Source: Dinoroseobacter sp039192165
GTDB taxonomy: Bacteria > Pseudomonadota > Alphaproteobacteria > Rhodobacterales > Rhodobacteraceae
DNA: 64,000 nucleotides
Assembly (NCBI GenBank): GCA_039192165.1
Contig: JBCCXD010000002.1
Span: forward strand, 496,001 to 560,000
Reading direction: 5' to 3'
The notes under the pieces are model-generated. The model saw only the letters and a program-made list of their open reading frames with translations, had not been told where the DNA came from and searched no databases. A program made the translations under genes and the position numbers. Shown piece by piece: positions 17,169-25,099 of the stretch (positions within the stretch are counted from its first letter, which is position 1; every line of letters begins with the position of its first letter).

Positions 17169-18389
17169 ATGGCAACATTCGGACTGGGAATTCTGCTCTT
17201 CACGCTGATCGTGTTGGCATTGGTGAGCATAATCATGGCGGCGCGCTCCAGGCTCGTCTCCACGGGTGATGTGAACATCACGATTAACGGTGAGAAAACG
17301 ATCTCCGTACCGGCAGGCGGCAAGCTGCTGCAGACATTGGCCGAGGCGAAGCTGTTTGTGCCGTCAGCCTGTGGCGGCGGCGGCACCTGTGCCCAATGCC
17401 GGGTCCGCATTCATTCGGGTGGCGGCTCGATTTTGCCAACAGAAGAAAGCCACATTACCAAACGAGAAGCCTCGTGTGGCGACCGCCTGTCCTGTCAGGT
17501 CGCGGTTAAACAGGACATGGATATCGAAGTTCCCGAAGAGGTTTTCGGCGTCAAGAAATGGGAATGTACCGTTCGGTCAAACGACAACGTGGCGACCTTC
17601 ATAAAAGAACTGGTGCTTGAGTTGCCTGAAGGCGAAGACGTCAATTTCCGCGCGGGTGGATACATTCAGATCGAGGCACCCGCACACCATGTCGAGTACA
17701 AGGATTTCGACGTGGAAGAGGAGTACCGCGAAGATTGGGATAAGTATAACCTCTGGAAGTACTCGTCTGATCTGAGCGATCCGATTGAGCGTGCCTATTC
17801 CATGGCGAACTACCCGCAGGAGAAGGGCATTATCATGCTCAATGTCCGCGTGGCTACACCGCCGCCGGGCAGCGACGGAATTCCACCGGGCAAGATGTCT
17901 TCTTATATCTTCAATCTCAAACCAGGCGACAAGGTCACAATCTCAGGACCGTTTGGCGAGTTTTTTGCGCGCGAAACCAAGAAAGAGATGGTCTTTATCG
18001 GTGGTGGCGCGGGCATGGCCCCGATGCGCAGCCATCTGTTTGACCAGCTCAACCGGATCGACACGGACCGCAAGATCAGTTTCTGGTATGGCGCACGCTC
18101 GAAACGCGAAATGTTCTATGTCGAGGATTTCGACGGTCTGGCAAAGGACCACGACAATTTCGAGTGGCACGTCGCCCTGTCGGATGCGCTGCCGGAGGAT
18201 GAGTGGGAAGGCCATACCGGGTTCATCCATAATGTCCTTTATGAGAATTACCTGAAGGATCACCCCAACCCGGAGGATTGTGAGTACTACATGTGCGGTC
18301 CCCCGATCATGAACCAGTCGGTGATCAATATGCTCCTTGAGTTGGGTGTGGATCGCGAGGATATCATGCTGGATGATTTCGGCGGCTAG
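17169..18389 (+). CDS. nqrF: Na+-translocating NADH:quinone reductase subunit F
   Basis: The 406-residue entry module has an N-terminal membrane anchor, a 2Fe-2S ferredoxin domain with cysteines in PSACGGGGTCAQC and DRLSCQ, then an FAD domain (RAYSMANYP, PPGKMSSYIFNLKPGD) and an NADH-binding domain (GGGAGMAPMRSHL, YYMCGPPIMN). It oxidises NADH in the cytoplasm and feeds electrons into NqrDE. It is the last gene of the operon; a strong hairpin terminator follows nine bases after the stop. Confidence 0.96.
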   Translation: MATFGLGILLFTLIVLALVSIIMAARSRLVSTGDVNITINGEKTISVPAGGKLLQTLAEAKLFVPSACGGGGTCAQCRVRIHSGGGSILPTEESHITKREASCGDRLSCQVAVKQDMDIEVPEEVFGVKKWECTVRSNDNVATFIKELVLELPEGEDVNFRAGGYIQIEAPAHHVEYKDFDVEEEYREDWDKYNLWKYSSDLSDPIERAYSMANYPQEKGIIMLNVRVATPPPGSDGIPPGKMSSYIFNLKPGDKVTISGPFGEFFARETKKEMVFIGGGAGMAPMRSHLFDQLNRIDTDRKISFWYGARSKREMFYVEDFDGLAKDHDNFEWHVALSDALPEDEWEGHTGFIHNVLYENYLKDHPNPEDCEYYMCGPPIMNQSVINMLLELGVDREDIMLDDFGG

Positions 18390-18397
18390 ACTTCCAA

Positions 18398-18427
18398 GAA
18401 AGGCCCGCAAGTTCCCGCGGGCCTTTC
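18398..18427 (+). terminator. terminator of the nqr operon
   Basis: An 11-bp perfect stem (GAAAGGCCCGC pairing with GCGGGCCTTTC) with an 8-base loop lies immediately downstream of nqrF and is followed by a T-rich stretch (GTTTGTGTCCTTTG). It separates the nqr operon from the following oxidoreductase gene. Confidence 0.85.
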
Positions 18428-18496
18428 GTTTGTGTCCTTTGTTGACAGCGTAAATGCGCGGGACAACGCTTTGCCTGCAGCGAAGGAGTGACCGCG

Positions 18497-19546
18497 ATGC
18501 AGCTTCCAAAAGTCATGTGCGGCGTTGTGCTTACTGGGCATGGCGGACCCGAGCATCTGGAGTGGCGGGACGATCTCCCCACGCCTGATCCGGGTCCGGG
18601 AGACGTGGTGATTGCGGTTGCTGCAGCTGGCGTCAACAACACCGACATCAATACGCGCATCGGGTGGTATTCGAAGTCCGAGAACGCATCGCCCAATGAT
18701 GCAAGCTGGACCGGCGAAGCCTTGCAGTTTCCGCGTATTCAGGGGGCAGATGTCTGCGGGCATATTGTGGCAGTTGGCGATGGAGTCGATCCTGTCAGAA
18801 TCGGAGAGCGCGTCATTGTCGAGCCGTCCCTGCGGGAAGCGAACGGACGTGACCTGCCTGCGCCCTGGTATTTCGGATCTGAATGCGACGGCGGATTTGC
18901 GCAGTTCACGCGTGTCGCTGCGCGGCACGCGGTGTCTGTCACCAGCGATCTGAGCGACATCGCGCTTGCGTCTTTCCCGTGCTCTTACTCAACGGCCGAA
19001 AACATGCTGACCCGGTCCAAGGTTGGCGCCGGAGATCGCGTCCTGGTTACAGGTGCATCGGGCGGCGTAGGCTCCGCCGCTGTTCAACTTGCCCAAGCGC
19101 GCGGCGCTGAAATTGTTGCTGTCACAAGTTCTGCCAAGGCCGATAAGGTAAGAGAACTGGGCGCTTCCCGGACGATGGACCGCAGTGCGCAACTGGTGGA
19201 AGCGCTTGGCCCGTCAAGCGTGGATGTGGTCATAGACCTTGTGGCGGGGTCAGCTTGGCCAACGCTGTTGGAGGTATTACGCCCAGGGGGCCGGTACGCC
19301 GTTTCAGGGGCGATCGCCGGGCCGATGGTTACGCTTGATGTGCGCACGCTTTACCTCAAGGACCTGAGCCTTTTCGGCTGCACGGTGCTGGATCCAGAGG
19401 TGTTCGGAAACCTCGTAGGCCGGATCGAACGCGGAGAGGTTAAACCCGTGGTCGCGGAAACCTATGCCCTACGCGACATTGCGCATGCGCAAGAGGCGTT
19501 CCTGGAGAAAAAACACATCGGCAAAATTGTTCTGACAATGGAGTAA
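18497..19546 (+). CDS. MDR-superfamily zinc-binding-type alcohol dehydrogenase / quinone oxidoreductase-like protein
   Basis: The 349-residue protein has the GroES-like N-terminal domain (GPGDVVIAVAAAGVNNTD) and a Rossmann NAD(P) domain with VTGASGGVGSAAVQLAQARGA. The usual catalytic and structural zinc cysteines are not evident, so it is closer to the quinone oxidoreductase branch, although a histidine follows in the GADVCGHIVAVGDGV stretch. AAGGAG lies 8 bases before the ATG at 18497; a GTG at 18488 falls inside that ribosome binding site. It stands behind the nqr terminator and is probably independently transcribed. The substrate is unknown. Confidence 0.8.
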   Translation: MQLPKVMCGVVLTGHGGPEHLEWRDDLPTPDPGPGDVVIAVAAAGVNNTDINTRIGWYSKSENASPNDASWTGEALQFPRIQGADVCGHIVAVGDGVDPVRIGERVIVEPSLREANGRDLPAPWYFGSECDGGFAQFTRVAARHAVSVTSDLSDIALASFPCSYSTAENMLTRSKVGAGDRVLVTGASGGVGSAAVQLAQARGAEIVAVTSSAKADKVRELGASRTMDRSAQLVEALGPSSVDVVIDLVAGSAWPTLLEVLRPGGRYAVSGAIAGPMVTLDVRTLYLKDLSLFGCTVLDPEVFGNLVGRIERGEVKPVVAETYALRDIAHAQEAFLEKKHIGKIVLTME

Positions 19547-19649
19547 GGTGCTTGGGCCAGGTCGATCAGACCTCCCCAATCCTTGTCCATCGCGATGAAA
19601 CAGTCCCGCCCGCAGGCGCTATGAACCCGCTTTGAGCGGCCCGACGTTT

Positions 19650-20501
19650 CTACAGGCACGCGGCCATCAATCGATACACAACAGTCGCCGCCGTGAAGTC
19701 CCAAGCGCTCTGGCCATTTGGAGCCAGCTCAACAACGTCAAAGCCAACACAGCGTCGCCCTTGCAGAGCGTTTTCGATCAGATGGAGCGCTTGGTAGAAG
19801 CCGAGTCCGCCAGGTACCGGTGTTCCGGTCGCGGGCATAATCGATGGATCGAGACCGTCCAAATCAAAGCTCACGTAGACAAGTTCAGGGAAGTCTTCGG
19901 GCAGGGCAACCGCGCTGATGCGGTCCGTGACAAGCGCCTCGGCATCCCGGAAAAACACGCCGCGCTCAGTCCGCAGCTTCCGTTCTTCAGCCGAAAGTGC
20001 ACGAATGCCGAATTGCGCCAGGGGCGTGCCTTCTCCTGTCAGGAGCTCCATAACCGAGGCGTGGGAGTGTCTTTCGCCTTGATAGGCCACCCGCAAGTCC
20101 GCATGGGCATCGATCTGTAGTATTCCCACGGGTCCAGCACACGCCTTTCGTACGCCGGCCACCGCGCCATAGGTCAGTGAATGTTCCCCGCCGAGTGTGA
20201 CCGGGATCGCGCCTGACCGAACCGAGGCTTCCGTGCGCGCTTCGAGCCTTTGCATAACCTCGGGCAGGGGCCCCGTGCAACCAAGCGGGGCTTCGGTCAG
20301 GATTCCCTGCGCGCAGGGTGTTTTGCCAGCGATTTCGCGCTCCAGCTCATTGGACGCCTCCAGGATCGCGGCCGGTCCTTGTGCGGTGCCTGCGCCATAC
20401 GAGACCGTGCGTTCGAGGGGGACCGGAATCACGCGAAAAAGCGCATCAGGCCCACGCTCGGCGCGCGTCAGTTCACTGTCCAGGAAAACAGCGCCGGTCA
20501 T
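19650..20501 (-). CDS. speB: agmatinase
   Basis: The 283-residue ureohydrolase carries all metal motifs of the arginase/agmatinase family: GGEHSLTYG, DAHADLR and SFDLDGLDP. It hydrolyses agmatine to putrescine and urea. It is the last gene of the minus-strand run speA - carboxyspermidine dehydrogenase - carboxyspermidine decarboxylase - speB, and its start overlaps the stop of the decarboxylase gene by 4 bp. Together with SpeA this supplies the putrescine that the two middle enzymes convert to spermidine. Confidence 0.92.
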   Translation of the reverse strand: MTGAVFLDSELTRAERGPDALFRVIPVPLERTVSYGAGTAQGPAAILEASNELEREIAGKTPCAQGILTEAPLGCTGPLPEVMQRLEARTEASVRSGAIPVTLGGEHSLTYGAVAGVRKACAGPVGILQIDAHADLRVAYQGERHSHASVMELLTGEGTPLAQFGIRALSAEERKLRTERGVFFRDAEALVTDRISAVALPEDFPELVYVSFDLDGLDPSIMPATGTPVPGGLGFYQALHLIENALQGRRCVGFDVVELAPNGQSAWDFTAATVVYRLMAACL

Positions 20502-21679
20502 GAAAGGCGATCCTTGAAATCCTTGTATCCGAAGGACTTAACGATGCGCAGGTTGTCGCTCTCCGAGTTCCAAAGCGCGATTGAAGGGAGAGCTACCCCA
20601 TTAAAAGTGTTTGTCTTTACCATTGAGTAGTGCGCCTGGTCGAGGAAGGCGAACCTCTGTCCAACCTGCGGGGGCGTCGCGAACGTGTAGTCTCCGATGA
20701 CGTCGCCCGCCAGGCACGACGGCCCGCCGAGGCGGTAGGTTGCTCCTGCAGTCGCCTCATTCAGCATCGCGGGTCGATAGGGTGCCTCGATCACGTCTGG
20801 CATATGACAGGTCGCGGAGATATCGACGATCGCGATATTCACCTCGTTGAGGCCTGTATCGAGCACCTCGCCAACGAGAATCCCGGCGTCGAGAGCCACC
20901 GCTTCTCCGGGTTCGAGCAAAAAGCTCAGCCCCGTCTCGCGCTTCAATCTGCGGAGAAAGGCGCAAAGGCCGTCGCGGTCGTAGTCGGCCCGGGTAATAT
21001 GGTGGCCGCCGCCGAAGTTGAACCATTTGATTTGCGCCAGCATTGGAGCGAGTCGGGGCGCAATCGCAGACCATGTCCGGTCGAGCGGTTCGAACCCCTG
21101 TTCACACAGCGTGTGCATATGCAGCCCATCGACACCCTCAAGCATTTCCGGTTTTAGCTGCGACAGCGGGACCCCCAGTCTTGAGAAGGGCGCGGCCGGG
21201 TCATACTTCGGGACCTCACCTTCGGCGTGCTCTGGATTGAGACGGAGCCCGACGCTGATGTCACGCCCGCTTGCCTTGATGCGAGGGAGAAAGCGGTCTT
21301 TTTGTGCGGGGGAATTGAAGATAACGGTGTCGCTTAGCGCCAGAATTTCTTCTAGCTCGTGATCTTTGTACCCGGCGCAGAAGGTCGCGATTTCGCCGCC
21401 ATACTCTTCACGGCCAAGCCGGGCCTCGTAAAGACCGCTGGCGCAAACGCCGTCGAGATACCGAGACATCAGCGGCGCGACCGAAAACATCGAGAACGCT
21501 TTCAAAGCGGCTAAAACCCGCGCGCCAGAGGCATCCGCGACCGTGCGAAGGATGCTCAGGTTCCGCTCAATTGCAATCTCGTCGATCACAAAGCAGGGGC
21601 TGGGCACGCGCGACAGATCGAAGCTTCGGAAAGCGCCGGGATCACCGGCCTGCGTTCGCATCAGCCCGCTATCTTCCAT
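20498..21679 (-). CDS. nspC: carboxynorspermidine/carboxyspermidine decarboxylase
   Basis: The 393-residue PLP enzyme of the alanine-racemase-fold decarboxylases has its cofactor lysine at Lys60 in LAALKAFSM, the HTLCEQ segment, WFNFGGGHHITR and GPSCLAGDVIGDY. This sub-pattern marks CANSDC/CASDC rather than ornithine or diaminopimelate decarboxylase. It decarboxylates carboxyspermidine to spermidine. The start overlaps the stop of the dehydrogenase gene (TGATG), and the stop overlaps speB. Confidence 0.9.
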   Translation of the reverse strand: MEDSGLMRTQAGDPGAFRSFDLSRVPSPCFVIDEIAIERNLSILRTVADASGARVLAALKAFSMFSVAPLMSRYLDGVCASGLYEARLGREEYGGEIATFCAGYKDHELEEILALSDTVIFNSPAQKDRFLPRIKASGRDISVGLRLNPEHAEGEVPKYDPAAPFSRLGVPLSQLKPEMLEGVDGLHMHTLCEQGFEPLDRTWSAIAPRLAPMLAQIKWFNFGGGHHITRADYDRDGLCAFLRRLKRETGLSFLLEPGEAVALDAGILVGEVLDTGLNEVNIAIVDISATCHMPDVIEAPYRPAMLNEATAGATYRLGGPSCLAGDVIGDYTFATPPQVGQRFAFLDQAHYSMVKTNTFNGVALPSIALWNSESDNLRIVKSFGYKDFKDRLS

Positions 21680-22890
21680 CAGAAGTCGACCGGCCCATCG
21701 AGCTCGTGCACCTGCCAGGGCAGACCGTTTTCGTTGAGCATCTCCATGAACGCATCCGGGTCGAGTTGCTCCATATTCCAGACGCCGGAGTCGCGCCAGA
21801 TGCCCTTCAGTACCATTGCGGTTCCAATCATCGCCGGCACGCCTGTGGTATAGCTGACCGCCTGGCTGCCGACCTCACGGTAGCACTCCTCGTGGTCGCA
21901 GATATTGTAGATGTAAAAGGTCTTTTCACCCGAGCCGTCGCTGGCCTGTCCTGTCGCGATGTCGCCTATGCACGTCTTGCCTTTCGTCAGCGCACCCAGA
22001 TCGCCGGGATCAGGCAGAAGCGTCTTCAGAAACTGAATTGGAATGATCTCCACCCCGTTATGCGTCACCGGGTCAATCCGCGTCATGCCCACATTGTTCA
22101 GAACTGTTGCGTGCTTGATGTATTCATCCCCGAAGGTCATCCAGAATCTCGCGCGCTCTATCTCAGGGAAATGGGTCGAGAGGCTTTCGAGCTCCTCATG
22201 GTACATCAGGTACATGTTCTTTTCGCCCACTTCGGGGAAGTCGAATGCAACCTTTGTGGTCATTGGAGGCGAAACCTGCCATGTCCCGCGCTCCCAGTGA
22301 CGGACGTCGGCAAGCACTTCCCGTAAATTAATCTCGGGGTTGAAATTGGTGGCAAAGGTTTGCCCGTTGTCCCCACCATTGCAGTCGAGAATGTCGATCT
22401 GCCGGAGTGTCTTCAGCTTGTGCTTCCTGAGCCAGGTTGCAAAGACGGACGTGACGCCCGGGTCAAATCCTGACCCAAGGACCGCCGTGAGCCCGGCGTC
22501 TGCGAACCTGTCCTGGTATGACCACTGCCAATGGTACTCGAATTTCGCCTCGTCCTCCGGTTCATAGTTCGCCGTATCCAGGTAATGAACCCCGGCCGTG
22601 AGACAGGCATCCATCAGCTTGAGATCCTGATAGGGCAGCGCGAGATTCACCAGAACCTCGGCACCGGTGTCCTTAATCAGAGCTACAGTTGCGTCGACAT
22701 CCATTGCGTCGAGCGACGCCGTGGCAATTTCGACGCCCGTGCGGTTTTTAACGCTGGCAGCGATGGCATCGCACTTCGACTTCGTGCGCGACGCAATCGT
22801 GATTTTCGAGAAGATGTCGGTGTTCATCGCCATCTTGTGGACGGAAGCCCAGGCGACGCCGCCCGCGCCGATCACCAACACATTGCCCAT
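21679..22890 (-). CDS. carboxyspermidine (carboxynorspermidine) dehydrogenase, saccharopine dehydrogenase family
   Basis: The 403-residue protein begins MGNVLVIGAGGVAWASVHKMA, an NADP-binding Rossmann motif, and has the family segments LVNLALPYQDLKLMDACL and GSGFDPGVTSVFA. In the alternative spermidine pathway it condenses putrescine with aspartate semialdehyde and reduces the imine to carboxyspermidine. A lysine-pathway saccharopine dehydrogenase is unlikely, because the decarboxylase partner overlaps its stop codon. speA ends 31 bp upstream on the same strand. Confidence 0.9.
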   Translation of the reverse strand: MGNVLVIGAGGVAWASVHKMAMNTDIFSKITIASRTKSKCDAIAASVKNRTGVEIATASLDAMDVDATVALIKDTGAEVLVNLALPYQDLKLMDACLTAGVHYLDTANYEPEDEAKFEYHWQWSYQDRFADAGLTAVLGSGFDPGVTSVFATWLRKHKLKTLRQIDILDCNGGDNGQTFATNFNPEINLREVLADVRHWERGTWQVSPPMTTKVAFDFPEVGEKNMYLMYHEELESLSTHFPEIERARFWMTFGDEYIKHATVLNNVGMTRIDPVTHNGVEIIPIQFLKTLLPDPGDLGALTKGKTCIGDIATGQASDGSGEKTFYIYNICDHEECYREVGSQAVSYTTGVPAMIGTAMVLKGIWRDSGVWNMEQLDPDAFMEMLNENGLPWQVHELDGPVDF

Positions 22891-22921
22891 TTTATCCTCC
22901 CTGCCGCGTGCGGCGCCTGTG

Positions 22922-24850
22922 CTATTCGTAATAAGTATAGCCTGCGATAGACTCTCGGAAGGCCCGCATAAGATCGCGTCGCTCGGAACTGGTCAGGCGC
23001 CCGGATGCGGTTGCGGCGTCCACCATCCGCCTGAAGGCCCGGATGCAGTCAGTCGGGTCGTATTCAACATAACTCAGCACCTCGGCGATGGTGTCGCCTT
23101 CCTGTTCGTGGGCCAGATCGAAGCCGCCTTCAGGGAGAAACTCGATGGTTACCACATTGGTGTCGCCAAATAGATTGTGCAGATCCCCAAGCGTTTCCTG
23201 ATATGCGCCAACGAAGAAAACTCCCATATAATAGGGCTGGTCTTCCGTGAGCGAATGTACCGGCAATGCGCCGGCCACCCGGTCTGACAGGATGAATTGG
23301 TCGATCTTGCCGTCGCTGTCGCAGGTAATGTCTGACAGGATCGCCCGGCGGTCCGGTATCTGGTCGAGCTTCTGTAGAGGAGTGATCGGATGCAGTTGAT
23401 CGATCGCCCAAACGTCCGGCAAAGACTGAAACAGAGAGAAGTTGCAGTGATAGATGTCCGACATCTCTTCAAGCTGCTGATGCAAGTCGGAGCCGTCGTC
23501 AACTTCCGCAGCCAGGGCACGAATCTGGGTCATCAACCACATGTGCAGCCGCTCAGCCCGCGCCATCTGTCGCAAGTCTATATAGTTTCTCACAAAAAGC
23601 GCGCGCATTTCGTCCCGATAGAACGTTGCGTCGTTGAGGCATTCCTGCAACCGGTCTGCAGCGAGGTAGTTGGCAACAGCGGCCAGATCGCTCATCAGGT
23701 GGTGGTCGCCAGTTTCCGGAGCACTGGGCGTTGGCGCATCGTAAAGCGTCGCCTCAAGAACGGTGAAGATCAGCATCGAACTGCTGGCCACCACGGCGCG
23801 CCCGCTTTCAGTGACCAGCACCGGGTGGGCAATCTCCGCCCCGTCCATCGCGTATCCTACGATTTCCACCACGTTGGTGGCGTATTCCTCGACCGTGTAG
23901 TTTATCGAGTTTTCGGCGGCGCGTTTCTCGCCGGTGTAGTCAAAGCCCAGTCCTCCCCCCAGATCGAGATGGGTGAGGGGCGCACCTTCACGCGACATCT
24001 CTGTAAAATAGCGGCAGGCCTCGGTGACCGAGCGGCGTACATCGTTCACATCTGGCACTTGGCTGCCAAGGTGGCTGTGCTGCAGCTTCAGGCAATGCAG
24101 CATGCCTGCTTCTCGAAGCTTGTCCATGACAGAGACAAGCTGCTCGGTATTCATGCCAAATGTCGAGCGGTCGCCTGACGACTTGGCCCATTTTCCTCCG
24201 ACTATGTTGGTCAGCTTGACCCGCACACCCAACATCGGTTCCACGTCGAGATCCTTGCAGACCTCAATAACAGTATCGGCTTCTTTCGGGCTCTCGAGGA
24301 CGATTACGGTGTTGAACCCCAGCTTTCGCGATAGTGTCGCGAGTTGGATGAATTCCGCGTCCTTAACCCCGTTACAAACGATCAAGGCATTCTTGGCGAG
24401 CTGATGGGAAAGTGCGACCACCAGTTCGGGCTTTGAGCCAGCCTCCAGCCCGAAATCCATTTCACGCCCGTATTCTACAATCCGGTCAACCACCTGCGCT
24501 TGCTGGTTCACCTTGATTGGGAAAACACCGCTATAGGTGTTTTTATATCCTGCCTTTTCGATTGCGGATGAAAAGGCACCGTGAACTTCGAGCATAGCTG
24601 AGCGCAGAAAGTCGCCCACGCGCAGCAGAAGCGGCGCTTCGATCCCTCGTGCCTGCAAGTCGCGCACAATTTCGATCAAGGAAAGCGGTGCAGCGGACGG
24701 GTCCAAAGGATTGCGCAAGGCCAGATCACCGCCGGGCAGAATATCAAAGTGCCCATGCCCCCAGCGGTCGATACCGTATACATCTGCGGCGTCCGTGGCG
24801 GAGTTTGCCGCAGTCGTCTCGGATAGCTTGGCAGGACTGAGTGCACTCAC
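22922..24850 (-). CDS. speA: biosynthetic arginine decarboxylase
   Basis: The 642-residue protein is close to the size of E. coli SpeA (about 660). The PLP lysine is Lys113 in VFPIKVNQQ, with LGGGLGFDYTG as the phosphate-binding turn and VTESGRAVVA near the active site; the C-terminal end YVEYDP...GYTYYE is typical. A GTG at 24850, preceded by AAAGG, is the likely start. The frame stays open for a further 295 codons, but that stretch lies antisense to the AsmA gene and lacks protein character. The enzyme makes agmatine for SpeB in the same operon. Confidence 0.92.
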   Translation of the reverse strand: MSALSPAKLSETTAANSATDAADVYGIDRWGHGHFDILPGGDLALRNPLDPSAAPLSLIEIVRDLQARGIEAPLLLRVGDFLRSAMLEVHGAFSSAIEKAGYKNTYSGVFPIKVNQQAQVVDRIVEYGREMDFGLEAGSKPELVVALSHQLAKNALIVCNGVKDAEFIQLATLSRKLGFNTVIVLESPKEADTVIEVCKDLDVEPMLGVRVKLTNIVGGKWAKSSGDRSTFGMNTEQLVSVMDKLREAGMLHCLKLQHSHLGSQVPDVNDVRRSVTEACRYFTEMSREGAPLTHLDLGGGLGFDYTGEKRAAENSINYTVEEYATNVVEIVGYAMDGAEIAHPVLVTESGRAVVASSSMLIFTVLEATLYDAPTPSAPETGDHHLMSDLAAVANYLAADRLQECLNDATFYRDEMRALFVRNYIDLRQMARAERLHMWLMTQIRALAAEVDDGSDLHQQLEEMSDIYHCNFSLFQSLPDVWAIDQLHPITPLQKLDQIPDRRAILSDITCDSDGKIDQFILSDRVAGALPVHSLTEDQPYYMGVFFVGAYQETLGDLHNLFGDTNVVTIEFLPEGGFDLAHEQEGDTIAEVLSYVEYDPTDCIRAFRRMVDAATASGRLTSSERRDLMRAFRESIAGYTYYE

Positions 24851-25099
24851 AGGGCAGCCTTTCGCTCGGAATGGTTGGCGCCGCGAGAGAAGCGACAAAA
24901 AGCAAGCTGACGCAAGATAAAACTGATTTCGGGGCGAAAACCGGGCCTGAATTGGGACTTGATCGTCTTGTTTTGAAATGAGCCGCGACAGGAAGTCGTT
25001 TTCGGGTTTGGAGCGGCAGAGCGACCTGCTAGCGTTACAGCAAGACAAACCACTGGGCGGACGCGGAAAGGAGCTGGTATCTCTAAAAAGGCTAAACGT

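Noticed and set aside
18497..19546. MDR dehydrogenase as part of the nqr operon
   Set aside because: A strong terminator (18398-18427) and a separate ribosome binding site lie between, and its family has no link to Na+-NQR.
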